DNA from: Lasiosphaeris hirsuta | Taxonomy: Eukaryota > Ascomycota > Sordariomycetes > Sordariales > Lasiosphaeriaceae | Direction: 5' to 3' | NCBI GenBank assembly: GCA_030549175.1 | Contig: JAUKUA010000004.1 | Location: 5,394,001-5,458,000, forward strand | DNA: 64,000 nucleotides | Shown: piece after piece, positions 9,759-21,390 of the stretch | Position numbering within the stretch: position 1 is the first letter of the stretch | Layout of the letters: each line of letters begins with the position of its first letter | Program-made: the position numbers and the translations under genes | The notes under the pieces: model-generated | Told to the model about the DNA's origin: nothing | Database searches by the model: none | What the model saw: the letters and a program-made list of their open reading frames with translations, nothing else

Positions 9759-11096
9759 ATGAAGAACGGCGCTCCGAAGTCATGCCCGGGCTGGGATCTC
9801 GACGACACCTTTGACGGACTTACCTTCGTACATACTGCACCCAAACCGGAGATAGAGTGAGTAGCCTTCTCCACGTCGGGTCTCAGTGTCTCGACTCTCG
9901 TGCTAACACAGAATGCTAGCATCTGCGTGGTACACGGACTCAACGGCAACGCCGTGGACACTTGGACTCGGGACGGCCAAATGTGGCCCCGCGACTTTCT
10001 AAAGTCGCATCCACAACTCAAACCGTCCCGGATCATGACCTACGGGTATAGCTCACGAATACGAGATGACCGAAACATTTCAGGGGTGGCCGAGTGGGCT
10101 TCCGGCCTTCTCGCCGAGGTCTCTGCAGCGAGAGTGACACTAGAGGTATGTGTGTCGACACATCGATTTTTCCGTCCATCGTCAAATTACACAAACTACT
10201 CTTAGCAGATGCTAACTCCGCCCGGGAGGAAAGGAACGTTCCCGGCCCATCATCTTCATCTGCCATTCCCTTGGCGGCCTCGTGGCGCGGGAGGCCATGA
10301 TCGAGCTCAATCGCGAATCAAAACTCTACCCAGGCATTAGCCTCAAATACTGCGGCCTCTTGTTTCTTGCAACACCTCACTCGGGAGTCACACTGGCGGA
10401 CTGGAGCGTCTACCTTGTGCAGCTCGCAGAGCTGACCGGGATCCGGGCGCGCGATTTCACCAAGATGCTGGAGGCTTTCAACTATAGCTCCCGCGCTTCT
10501 AAGCGAGATTTCGGACGCTTGCCTTATACTCCGCCGCATGAGTGCCTGTATGAGACGAGGAAGATGCGGGTTGGAGGGAGCAAGAAAATCGTAGGCTCTA
10601 GCGCAGAATAGGACCGAGTGTTGGGTGGATGAATGCTAACGTCCCGTTGTAGATCGTGTCAGCCGACTCCGCAGGACTGAACGGGCTTGCTGCCCAACCA
10701 ATGAGCAATGTCGATCACAAGGACATTTGTAGATTCCCGACCGACACACATCCGGGCTACCTCCAGATTGGGGCATGTCTGGTTCGCATCCAGGAGCAAA
10801 TCCAACAGGCCGTTGCAGGCCCACCCTGTTATTTTCCACATGCATTGCCAACTCAACAAGACCAGAGAGCCGATAAGCCGGATGTCACTCTGTCATCCCT
10901 AGACACTGCCCGACAGCCGACGCCATCGGGAATCCGAGCCGGTCAGGGAATAGGGGGGAGCATAAGCAGAAGCGATAATACCATCGTGATAGGGGGTGGA
11001 CGTGCTACTGGAGCCTCGATGACCCTCCGCGATCTCCAGGGATTCACGGGGAGGGTGGAAGGGGGGACCGGTCATGGAGCGGTTATTGAGATATGA
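9759..11096 (+). CDS. SesB-type alpha/beta hydrolase with C-terminal glycine-rich repeat
   Basis: Four exons, 9759-9856, 9920-10145, 10234-10590 and 10653-11096, encode 374 residues with consistent phase throughout. The hydrolase starts with GLTFVHTAPKPEIDICVVHG (strand plus oxyanion-type HG turn), has WPRDFL and RIMTYGYSS, the nucleophile elbow CHSLGG with Ser120, LFLATPHSGVTLADW, and a DHKDICRF motif supplying the probable catalytic His249. This is the serine-esterase-like domain used as an effector or accessory domain beside NLR proteins in fungi (SesB). Residues 320-374 are a separate tail: GIRAGQGIGG, TIVIGGGRATGAS and VEGGTGHGAVIEI. It matches the repeats of the small protein encoded divergently upstream. 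The intron 2 acceptor (AAAG, 17 nt after a CTAAC branch) is unusual but is the only one that keeps frame. The start at 9759 is tentative because the frame is open further upstream. Confidence 0.8.
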
Positions 11097-11755
11097 GGTC
11101 AAAGCAAGAGGAGACTTAAGCTATAAAGGGAGAGCCGCTACTGTAGCCTTTTCCCTCTATTGGCACCTATTTGGTACTCCGAGTCCACTTGGAGAGAGTT
11201 GGTAATCGGGAGAAAGTTATTTTTAAGTTGCTACTGTCACTACAGTTGTTTTCTCTCTCCGGTTTCTCACTGAAATAGGACCTTAAGACAACTTTAAATG
11301 GAGCAGAGGGTAGTGCGATCAGGGATGATGAACCACGTAGGTACCTAAAGCTAATAGCACCTGTTGTTGCTCCCGAGGCTTGGCCGTATTGAAAAGCTTC
11401 TTGTATTTCAGGTCAAAGAGGGACGTGGGAAAGGGCGGAAAAACGGATGCCATTAGTTCACATTTTGGATAACGCTAAAGAACCACACTAGAATCGCTTC
11501 GTTGAATTCATCAAGTATCAGGATTGCCTTCCTCGGACATGACCGCCATCATGCATCCGCCAGGGGCCTGACCAGGGGCCTGGCCAGGGCGCCATGCAAA
11601 GGACCTAACTTGAACTTGTGGACCGTTAATTAACACTACATCTACTAGCATACAAAGCTTCTCATGGTGGGGAAAGACACTCGAGCTCCATTAACTGTAG
11701 ACGGGGCAAAGACCAAGGTGTATCTAAGCTAAGGAATGCACATGGAAGCCGGCAA
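11097..11755. other. Intergenic region with a short tandem repeat
   Basis: No coding region. A 12-bp unit, CCAGGGGCCTGR, is repeated 2.5 times at 11560-11590. The rest is unremarkable intergenic DNA between the convergent hydrolase and secreted-protein genes. Confidence 0.5.
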
Positions 11756-12122
11756 TCAAGGGAAGTAGCAGCCCCAGTCCCAGACACCTCCGCACTGCGG
11801 GTCGGCATAGGCATTGCTACCATACGCACGGCGACAAGTAGGAGCCGACGTCGATGGACCAGTAGACATCATCGGGGTAAGTCTGGCAGACCCAGGAAAT
11901 GGCGTTCCAGGGGAAAATATTGTCGATGAAGTAGAGGTTACCATACTGCCATATACACTGCTGCTTCATGTCAACGCCTCCGGCCCAGACGCGGCGAACC
12001 TTGAGAAGATGAGCAGCATCTCCCTCGGGGGCCGGTTCAGGTGCAGCAGCCGGCGCCGGGGCGGCGATAGCGAAGGCAGCGAGACCGACAAGGGCAGCGA
12101 GGACGGTACGAGTAGAAACCAT
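11756..12122 (-). pseudogene. Small secreted Cys-rich protein, copy 1, single-base frameshift
   Basis: Reads from an ATG at 12122. The N-terminus is a signal peptide (MVSTRTVLAALVGLAAFAIA) and an Ala/Pro/Glu propeptide ending near KVRR. The mature part has GGVDMKQQCIWQYG, ISWVC and YWSIDVGSY. The frame then runs out after eight codons, but the +1 frame continues exactly where the intact paralog at 14205 does, with CRRAYGSNAYADPQCGGVWD and WGCYFP, then a stop at 11756. One extra base at about 11836-11837 explains the break. The conserved out-of-frame tail means the lesion is recent or a sequencing error. The family motif (I/V)DM..C..QYG...W.C also occurs in other fungal secreted proteins; the function is unknown. 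A TATA-like stretch lies at 12310-12325 upstream. Confidence 0.7.
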
Positions 12123-13559
12123 GATGCTCGATGTTCTGGTTGCTGGGAACTTGTGAAGTGAAGTGACCGTACTGGGTTTAAGTTAGCGAAAGAATGGAAA
12201 TAGAAGCTGTCTGAGAGGCCTAACCTGCTAAGATCCAATGAGGGAAGGTAAGGGATGTTGAGGAGATGAGTGAGGTGCTGGGAGAAATAATCACCAACCT
12301 TAGAGATCTGAACAGGTATATTTATAAAGAAAATATATGTGATACTCCATTCAACTCTCTACCTTAGCTTCTGTGACCGACCCTTCCATCACTCTGGCAA
12401 AATCTCTCTTCTGTCTCTCTAGTGCCAACGAGATTCCATCGAAGCAGGCGAAGCTTACACAAAGCAGGGGAGCAGCGCGGGGGCATCAGCTAGTCGAATT
12501 CTGGAAATTACAGTCACATCAAACCATGGAGGTCAATGAAGGGGCTATTGGACTTAGGATACATGATAGCAACCCGAGGCAAAACTTCCTTGAACTCGGG
12601 GTCTTGTTCATAACAGTATTTTAGCAGTCGAAGTGTCTACTATCGCGAAGTTATCTCCCTCTTGGCTCGGAGTACCGGTGTCGTATTTGGCTGGGGACTG
12701 CTGCGCGTGGTCCCCAGTGGCTCCAGCTTGGCAGCCGACCAACAGCCGCCTAGGTCATAACCCTGCCCGCCGGCATCCGTTGAATACCCTCAGCATACCA
12801 ACACGCTAGGGATTCCCGCTGCGGCATAAACGTAGTGCCTGGAAGTGACTCCAGGGTATTCTCATTGTGGACCATATTACTCTGTTAGCCTACGACTTGA
12901 ACACTCTGGTGATGAAGGTTCAACGCACTCCCTCCCACGACGGAGCATAGCTCTCTACATGCGAAATCTATGGATAAATTCCATTCTTAGGTTAAGTTAG
13001 CTCCTCAATCCGCACTTGAAGATGAAAAATAAGACGGCTCCCAAGACCTCAAACTACCTACTGAATCACGTAGAGGATTACCACGGATGTATCGAGCTAA
13101 AAAGCAAGACAAATAAGAAGAGGGCCGGATCACAAGCAAGGTACTAGTGGCGGATTGTAAGATGTTGCGGTGGATGGGGCATCTCTCAACCAGGGAATTA
13201 TAACACAATAGCGCTCCGATTGGGCTTGCGGCGGGAACCTTGGCGATGCAGTATCAGATCTATTCAATCAGCTCATGCTGTGACATTTTAGACTCAATTG
13301 CTTTTCAAAGCGTTCGCACTCAAGATAACTAAAGGTCGCGTGTAAACAGCTACCTATCAGCCAAGCTAGGCAGCTAAATTAGGTTGATCTGTGATAAGAA
13401 TTGAAGTTTTTAACATAGATTGTAGGTAGTAACCAACGATCCGAAGTCAATCTGATTTTCTGGATAGAACGAATAATTACTGATCCTGGCTTTCAGAATT
13501 GGCGACTTATAATGGAGACTCGCTTACTCTGCAGGAATCGCCTACACAAGACGGGATAA
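12123..13559. other. Intergenic region between secreted-protein copies 1 and 2
   Basis: AT-rich, without a supported gene. It contains the upstream region of copy 1 (TATA-like sequence near 12320) and scattered short frames only. Confidence 0.45.
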
Positions 13560-13812
13560 TGTGATTACGGCTTGTGTATAGAGGTTCATGAAGGATTCGC
13601 GCGCTTCGCAGTACCCAAATGTCTTCTATCCTCAACTCCGCTGGGGCCCCCTCGGTAGCGCATTCGACTGGTGCTGTACTACGTATCCTGGAACTGTGCA
13701 GCTTGGTATTGATGTGGACGCTCAATGCAAGTGACAGTGGGGTCCCGATACCTAGGCCGACTCGCAGAATGGCGGCGTGTGTGACTGGAGTTGCTTTATG
13801 CCGTACTATCCT
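13560..13812 (+). pseudogene. Small secreted Cys-rich protein, copy 2, decayed with two stops
   Basis: Only the mature region is recognisable. In one frame it reads QYPNVFYPQLRWGPLG, AFDWCC, LGIDVDAQCK, then a TGA stop at about 13732, QWGPDT, a TAG stop at about 13752, then ADSQNGGVCDWSCF. Aligned with the intact copy at 14205, the Cys pattern, the IDV..C core and the final GG...DW.CF are all preserved. TAG replaces the position where the paralog has Trp, which fits a G-to-A change of TGG; the TGA could come from CGA. Both are RIP-like transitions, though two events prove little. No signal peptide region is recognisable, so the 5' part is lost or too decayed. Confidence 0.6.
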
Positions 13813-14204
13813 GGGAAGTGATGTCGACGAGACTTCAATGGTATTTTGTTTCCATTGGTGGATTGACATACTTGGAAAGGCTGTTGGCTGGGATTGATGC
13901 TCTACTTTCTTCTTGTAGCTGAAGTGAAAACGCGGTGTTAGCTATTACATTCAATTAGACCGTTGAGTGTAGCAAATATTGAAGGGGCTAGCTTCCGCCA
14001 CTAGGGTATTGTAACGGACCGTGGTCGTGACCGTGACATTGCATTGAACAATAAAAGCAAGAATGGGAGCAATGATGGCCCCCAAATCTTCTGGGTATGC
14101 GGAAGCATAGCCGGGTACACCCCGGAATACCACCGTGTCAAAAGCTACCAACAACCCCCACACCACATGAAGCCATATGAAGCCACATCCAAGCAAGGAA
14201 ATCA
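13813..14204. other. Short intergenic spacer between copies 2 and 3
   Basis: No coding sequence supported. Presumed promoter of the intact secreted-protein copy. A near-duplicated ATGAAGCCA occurs at about 14167-14185. Confidence 0.45.
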
Positions 14205-14645
14205 ATGCTGTATATGAATATGGTTATTATTATGCTCGCAATGCCGGTGGCCACAGTTTCTGCCGTCCCGGCTCCGGCTACCGAGACCCCAACCGCCCTT
14301 TCGGCCAGAGTCCCAGCTCAGCCGGATGCGCCCCGGGCCGTGGCTATCGAGGCCAGGGTCCCAGATGCAGAGGATACTAAGGTGCCCGCCACTCTCGAAG
14401 CCCGGTCCTACTACGCCGGCGGTATCGATATGAACCAGGCCTGTCGTTGGCAATACACCAGCATTTTCTGGGCGGAGCTGCCCGATTGGCCTTTCAGCAA
14501 CGCCTATTCCTGGAAGTGTACGAATAACCTGGTTTATTACTGGAGCATCGACGTGGGCGCCTATTGTAGACGAGTGTATGGTGGCGACGCCTGGGCCGAT
14601 CAGCAGGGTGGCGGTACCAATGACTGGGGCTGCTTCAAGCCGTAG
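14205..14645 (+). CDS. Small secreted Cys-rich protein, copy 3, intact
   Basis: Single exon, 146 residues. Begins with a hydrophobic signal peptide (MLYMNMVIIMLAMPVATVSA), a long Pro/Ala/Thr propeptide that ends about residue 70 near LEARSYY, and a mature domain of about 75 residues. The domain contains two similar halves: GGIDMNQACRWQY...YSWKC and SIDVGAYCRRVYGG...NDWGCF. Each half is an (I/V)D.(N/G).(A/Y)C..(Q/V)Y...W.C unit with two cysteines, so internal disulfides are likely. Short units of this type are found in secreted fungal and some bacterial proteins, including next to lysozyme-like domains, but no function is assigned to the stand-alone form. A role at the cell surface or toward other microbes is a guess. 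Two damaged paralogs lie within 2.9 kb. Confidence 0.75.
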   Translation: MLYMNMVIIMLAMPVATVSAVPAPATETPTALSARVPAQPDAPRAVAIEARVPDAEDTKVPATLEARSYYAGGIDMNQACRWQYTSIFWAELPDWPFSNAYSWKCTNNLVYYWSIDVGAYCRRVYGGDAWADQQGGGTNDWGCFKP

Positions 14646-14905
14646 GCTTAGTTACTCCTACTTAGAAGAGGCTCATTTAGAAACAACAGAGAAGGGGTAC
14701 ATATGATGATGACTGCTAGGGCCTATCTGACCTTCATAAGGTTGACCTGTTCAAATTCTCAATATCCACTCTTCAATTTATCGCGACTAGCCCATCCTCC
14801 TTATTGCCCCGGACCATGATACCCTTTTGTGTGTCAACGAGGTCGTTCTCGCACTTGTGCCGCTCTATCCCAAACTTGATCGCGCTCGAACCAAAACTCG
14901 GCAGC

Positions 14906-17900
14906 TCAATACATCCTCTCCTCATCCCCCACTCTCCTCTTCCTCCTGAATAACCTATCCCCATCCCCAACAACAACCCCGTCATCGCCCGTCCGCCTCC
15001 GGCCCAACAAACCGCCCTCCCACTCCCAAGGCCCTCTCATCTCCATCTTCTCCCGCACCAGCTGCCTCATCGTCTCATCATCCTCCTGATTCGACCTCCA
15101 TGCCCTCTCATGGTCGGAGTACCGGTTACTGAGCTTCGCCAGCCCGACCCGTCGCAGCGCCTCCTCCACCGGCCACGTCGCCATCTTCCGGAACTGGTTG
15201 AGCGGATAATCCCACTCAAACTCCTCCAGCCCGGCGTCCAGCCCCTCGAGCTCCCACACCCGATACGTGCCGTACTTCCACAGGCGTCGGAGTAGAGGGA
15301 TCCGGTGGTGGAAGCGGAAGTGGTGGAACAGGGGGGCGTAGTCGGAGTTTTCGTCTTCTTCGGTGAAGGTGTCGCCGATGGTGTGGGAGTCGATGCTCTC
15401 GCGGCGGCTCAGGGACCGGATCCTGTGGTGGTGGTGGTGGTGGTGGTGGTGGCGCGATAGGTGCGGCTTGCTATCCAAGTCGGAATCGCTCGAGTCAGAG
15501 TCGTGTTCTTTGGTCGTGTTCGTGGCGGTCGATCCACCTCCCGGGCCGGCCCGCTTTTTGGGCCGCTTGCTGGCCATGCGTGCCACCCTGTTTATGTAGC
15601 AAGCGCCTAATATGAGGGGGAAGGAGAGGGCTAGAGATATTCCGACTTTGTGGGCATTAGCAAAGATGTGGTTCGGGTGGGTGTTTTCATTCCCTGTGAG
15701 GGGTGGGACGGACTTACAGAGATAGGCTGAGATGGTTCCAAGCGGCCATGATGTATCCCCTGACCCGGGATCCTTGGGGAATGCGTCAATATTGATAGCA
15801 AAGAAGCTTGAAATGAAGGACATGGGGAGCTGTTTTCCGTTTGTAAGCCTAGGCCGGTTCGCATTGATCTATGTCAACAAAACTTACAAAAATGATAGTA
15901 ACGACAGTGAACATTAGCATGATCTGAAAGGCGGTCAGTCAGCTAAGATCCTTAGTAGAGAGCTTCTGAGATTAATAAGCCCCTCACATTGTTTTGTCGC
16001 CGTCCTTGCTGGGCCAGTTTTCTAGAGTATCTCATCTCCCACGCGCTGGATTGCTGCTGTTTGAAGTCGAGAAGCTGCTTCAGATCGTCCTGGACCCGTT
16101 TGGCAGAGGTGACCATATCCGCCACGCTGCGTCTGTTCTGCTTCACAATTTGAATAGCCTCCTGAATATGCGTCGGGTAATCGAGAGCCGTTTTCGTCTT
16201 GCTACCGTCGCCGCTCGTCTTGCTGCTGTTGCTCGTCACCACATCCTTGATATGCTCCACAAGGCTTTCTAAGACTGTCTCTTGAGTAAGAAGAACCGAG
16301 TCGACAATGTTTAACTCGTCTTGAATATCCATGATTTCCACCAACCGATTTGTCTCGGTGGTGATGCGGGAGAAGGTGTCCGTGTAGTCCCGTGTCGACA
16401 TTGAAGTTTCCTCTCCCTGCTCTTTCCTTTCGAGTTCTTTCACGGCGTTTTCGTAGTCCGCATATGTCCTCGCCTCTTCCTCCGCCTAGCAGTGAGAAGT
16501 CAGCAGGTACTTGGACCTGGTACAAGGTCTGGCAACTCACTATGTTGCTGATGGAATACTGGAAACAGTCCTGAAACTTGACAAAACATGGCCCTTCACG
16601 TCTAAAGAAGTCGACACAGTTTTTGAGGATAGCGGTGGTGAGGTCGTCAGCCGAGCGTATCGGGTTATTGAGGTCGTCAAATAGAGACATCTCTAGTTTG
16701 TACTTGAGGTTGTATGTCTCAGCTGGGTTTGCGCAGTTAGGCAAGCTAGAAATCACAGTGCCTATATAAACCTCAGCATACATGGTCCGACGTAGTTCCA
16801 TACAAGAGCTTCAGCGGGGGGGGGGGGGGGAGGGGACAAACCATCGGGTAAGACCCAAAGCCACAGCTGATCCACCATAATGACTGGTCTATTCTTCGGC
16901 CTAAATTCCATTTCGGCTTTTCGGTGATCATCCCCATCATCGTCAAAAAGAGCCTCCTGCGTCTCAGTAAAGACATCATCTTCAGGACCAAAGGTGTTAG
17001 GACCCCGACCTCCTTCAGGAGCCTTTCGGCGATCTTCCTGTTTGCGAGCCCATTTGTACACCACCTGGTCTCGGTCTCTGGCTTCTGTATTGTCCAGCAT
17101 GTAGTAGCAGTACTGGTCCAGTGTTCGGCGACAGTGCAATGGCTGCAGGTTCTTGACCTTGAGATAAGCGTCAACTGATGAGGTGTCATACTTCTTCCGT
17201 TTATCCATCTCGTCAGAGAGGGAGGTGGAATAAATGGTGCTGGCACGTTTGGGGGTGAAGGTGGAGCGTAGATGCCTGGTTCTGCCAATGGCCTTGGTCA
17301 TCTTCTTCCGTGGTCGATGCTCTTCATAAGCTAAGATTGGCATCTTTTGACAGTCAGCTACATCCTTCTTTCACAGGAATACAAGCGGATCCGGTACATA
17401 CGAACAACGCAATTGTTTCTCCCCGGCTCTCAAGTCCCCTGGGGATAGCAAGGTTTGACCAGTGTTTTCCCCGGTCAGCCTGGAGTATCTCCGAGAAATC
17501 TAGCCCATCAGACTCAAGGTCATCTGTCTCGACAATCCGTGCATGTTCAGGGATGCTGCTGAGGGGGACAGCCTGGCCCTGGCCAGCTGCCTTTGGTTCT
17601 GGCGGGGCAAACTTCATTTTCTCGTCATGCTTGTACTTTTTCGCTTGTGGAGTCATGTGGCGGTTGAACACAGTATACCCTGGCTGCGATGTAAGCTGCT
17701 AGTTACATGTTGTATCCATCATCGCTCACATCACATACCTGTGTGGCGCTGTCCATGCATTGATGTATCCCTTCGGCCTAACCTTATGAAGAGGTCCTAA
17801 CTGTGTCAGCGGCACATTCACTGGAGAATCCCTCAAGTCTTCATTTACCTGAACCCATTGTTCCTGTACGAGAGCAAGTATCAGCGTTGCAAACACATAA

Positions 17901-20535
17901 AGGGGTAAATGCGAGACTGAAGAAACGCCAAACACATGCGAAATCCACAAGACTTCACTCACATTGTTTGCTGGCAGATGGATCCACCGGCAGCATGGAA
18001 CTAGTTTGCCCATATTGTCGTGAGAGACCTCAATCCGATCTACAATCTTTGAAAGGATTCTAAAGGGCCCCAACTCTTTCTGGTAGATGAGGCCGAGAAT
18101 TGAGGGCATTTCGTAGTCTGCCTTTGGGCCCTCCACCGTGTTGTAAAACTCACCAATAATTGCCTTGGCTTGTTCGCATGCCTCGTACTGAAGAGCGCCA
18201 CGATATGGCGCTCTCCAGCCTCCCCATGGCTTTTCGCCGGGCTCGTCAGATCTCCGAATCGCTCTTGGCTGATGGTTGTCAACAAGACTTTGAATGACAT
18301 CGTGTTTGCACGGATGGTCGGGACAATCACAACTGCTGATTCTCTGGACGATGTCCCGTGCAGTCAGCCCCTGGTGGTCTCTCTTGTTGTTTAGTTCGGC
18401 TTTTTTTGTGAAAAGAAGTAGCTGCGATATGATATTGCTCAGGCAATTTTGTTTCGCATCCCTCAGGAGGCCACTCGGAAGGTTGTCAAGATCGTAGAAC
18501 AGTCTAATAGAGCGATGGAGGGCTGTCTGGCCCTTTTGGTCCTGGGCTTGAGAATCGACACCGTTGCCTAGAAGCGTGTTGACTGCATCGTCGTTAGCAG
18601 CCATGACCGCAAGGTGCAAAAGTGGAAGTTTCCACTCGTCTCTGGTGTTTGAGAGTTTCCATCCAATCGTGATGTCGATCCGAGACCCTGCTTTCATGAG
18701 GCTAAGTTGCAGCTCCTTGTATTTTTTATCGCTTACAGCCTTGATCATCAGGCTGTCAAGTAAGCGATTGATGGTAACCTTGTAGCCCGTATCTCTGGCG
18801 TCTCGGAAGTTGGTTAGGCGGCGGTGGCGGTTGAGGGGAATTCGATACAGGGTGATGACCGGGCACTTTTCAGCCCACGGGATGCTGCCCTGATGGAGTA
18901 GAAGCAGTCAGTGGGGGAGTAGTAACGGTACAAGGAGGGGGCGGGGGGCGAAACATACCTTCTTAGGCACAACTGTCCTGCTGATTGTGCCAGTGATAGC
19001 GGAATGCAGCCATGAAATCCGTGTCGTCTTCTCGCGTCCACAGAGATAGACCCAGAAATCCGACCACAGTCGATCTATTCCGGGGGCGCTCCACTCTGAC
19101 TCGGTCTTCCTAATGATACTCATGACTGCTGACATTCTAACGCCGGCAGCACTGTGGGGGAAAAATCCGTTCAGATGCTCGCCCTCCTTTTTGGGAAACG
19201 GCGTATCCAACAAGACGATATCGGCGATTTGGTCTTGCTGCATCACCAGCATCTTCGGGGTAGCTGCTTGGGGGTTTGCAGATGCCGTGGAATCTCCCAG
19301 GATGGGAGCCGCGACTGCTGGTGGATTGCCAGTCTCTTTCCTCCGCGGTGACAGGCAGACCGCCTTCTGCACAACGAGTCCCCCCAAACCTGCGCCAATA
19401 AACACGATTGGCACATTCTGATAATCGGGATCCTGTCGCTTCTCGTTAATTCTGACGAGAAGCTCCTGGGCGGCCTTTTCAATAAAGTCTGGAGGTCCTT
19501 TGTGATCAGAATTGGCGCTGAGCTTCTTCAAGTCCTCGACCGGATACGTGAAGGTTAGGACGCGAGCCCCAGGAAGTGCCTTTGGCAACATATCAGGATC
19601 CTGAAGCCAGCTGACCCCCGAAACGGCGGAGGCTTGGGAAACACCAGAGGTTTCGGTAGTTCGATTACTTGCTGTTTCATGACTTTCCGTCACAGGGTGT
19701 GTTGCTGTCCTAATTCCGGGATTGGTGCCGAAGTCCTGGGTCTGAACTGCTGCCCCCTTTTCGATTTGCTTTTGAGATGCCTGATGAGGGCCGTGCATCA
19801 TTATCTCGGCAGCGACGGGAGTTGCGTCGATATATGTCGCTTCGTTGGTTTTACTGGGATCCGCTGTTGGCGGTTTTGCAGTGCCTCGGACGCCCTCGCC
19901 GTCGATGCCAGGTGCCTTTGGGTTCGTCGCGACCTTTTTCTTTGCCTTGATCCGCTCAAGCTCACGCTCTAGGACGGCTTTTCTATCCTTGTATGTCCAC
20001 TTTACCGAAGTTTCATCGTAGTCGTGAACGGCCACGATGTCAACGCATAGCGCCTGGCCCTGCTCAGGCGAGACAAGAATGTCCAAGGCGTACGCCACGG
20101 TACTCGGCTTGCATCATTAGGCGAATGTATTGACGATTCTGGGGGTTTACATACCGGTGTAGCACCCTCCTTTGATGTCGGTAATGCCGAGTCAGGGGTC
20201 GCTAAAGTAGCGGGCCCTTGGCCCTTTTGCATCCCTTGATCCTCGGGCTTAGCATCATTTGGATCCTTTTCGACATCCACCCCCGGCTGGGTTCTTTTGC
20301 GACTGTCACGGTGAATGACTGAACTCAGACTGGAGACTAGTAGTTTGCTAGAGCTTCCAGCTTGAACATCGGCACTCTCATCAGACGTGGCCGGAGCGGG
20401 GTTCGCTCCGTGAGCGGAATCATTCCATTTGTGCTTGTCCATCCTGTCGCGTCCTACCTGCTTCTGACTCCACCCGTTGGTGAATGATCGAGGTGAGCGC
20501 GAAACGACCGATACAGAATTAGGATAGGTGTGCAC
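14906..20535 (-). CDS. SesB-like / ankyrin / CorA-like multidomain membrane protein
   Basis: Eleven exons on the minus strand: 20535-20155, 20107-18959, 18889-17963, 17863-about 17735, 17683-17402, 17343-16842, 16761-16541, 16485-15988, 15923-15888, 15829-15718, 15645-14906; about 1,658 residues. Exon 1 is Ser/Pro-rich. Exon 2 holds an alpha/beta-hydrolase-like domain (DIVAVHDYD; VLTFTYPVEDL; IVFIGAGLGGLVVQKA at about residue 365) in which the usual nucleophile Ser is Gly, as in other members. Exon 3 has ankyrin-type repeats (LLHLAVMAANDDAV; GQTALHRSI) and ends CRWIHLPANN. Later exons carry RHMTPQAKKY and VDQLWLWVLPDGTVISSLP. A helical CorA-like region (exon 8) leads to two membrane segments (MFTVVTIIFLPMSFISSFFA; ISLALSFPLILGACYI). 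The tail has a nine-His run and is charged. The exon 4 donor is uncertain because GTATGT breaks phase. This is a known fungal architecture of unknown function, probably signalling at a membrane. Confidence 0.8.
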
Positions 20536-21390
20536 TCACTTGACAATCTCGTTGAACAAATGTGAGAACAAAGGGCCACTGCTCAGAGTTGCATTGCATT
20601 ATGCTGAGATTTGCAGAAGATGGTTTAACTTCAATTTAGTTGCCCCCACAGCTGAGGAACATATTTTCACCTTAACCAGACTTGTGGCGTGAATGGGGCC
20701 GAATCAGGCTGCTACCACCAAACGCCAGACTGCAGTTGACAGACTGTTGTGTAACCATGAGAGCTCGCCCTTTGGGGAAACAGAGATGGGGCTAGTTCTA
20801 ATAACGAGTGTGTCAGGGACCTACTAAGGTGGCGGCCTTGGTGTGATGTGTTATGATTGGGCTCGGTTGCACTGGGCGGGGAGAAGTCCAAATGCACTGG
20901 TGATTGCTGCTGCAGAAATAATTGGAGAGTGTAGTTCCTACCCCATCATTGCTGTCATTTTGGCTGGAGAAGTTGCAGCTGGCCTGCCGTATGTAGTGTC
21001 CAAAAGAGGTAAAGATCGACCTCGACCAAAGTGTTGGCAAGCGCCACCATGCGAGATAAAGAGAACAACAGCCACTGGAAACAAAACCGAGCAAGCAGTT
21101 TGCGCGCACAGTCAGGGTTTTTCCTCGGGGCGAGTGAAAAAGTGCGCTTGCTTTGCAGATGAGGAGGCAGTTGCGATTATGGTCACTGCACCGAGGAAGG
21201 ATGATGGATGACGTGTTTAGTACTCAAGTAGCAATTATCGATATTCACCATGCAAGAGCAGTGGCAGTGCATTTGTCAAAGTTTCCGGCAAGTAAAGGCT
21301 TCGTTTCAACGCTTCGTTGGTTTTTTCGTTCTCTTTACACCATCGTATTACTCAACAACTAAACACTTGCCCTACCCAACGATCAACTGC
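20536..21390. other. Intergenic region, nothing supported
   Basis: Lies between the start of the multidomain membrane-protein gene and the end of the GH45 gene. Short frames only; no repeat or RNA gene recognised. Confidence 0.45.

Noticed and set aside
13507..13897. Two overlapping frames, 120 codons minus and 92 codons plus
   Set aside because: Both overlap a third frame that carries the recognisable decayed secreted-protein copy.
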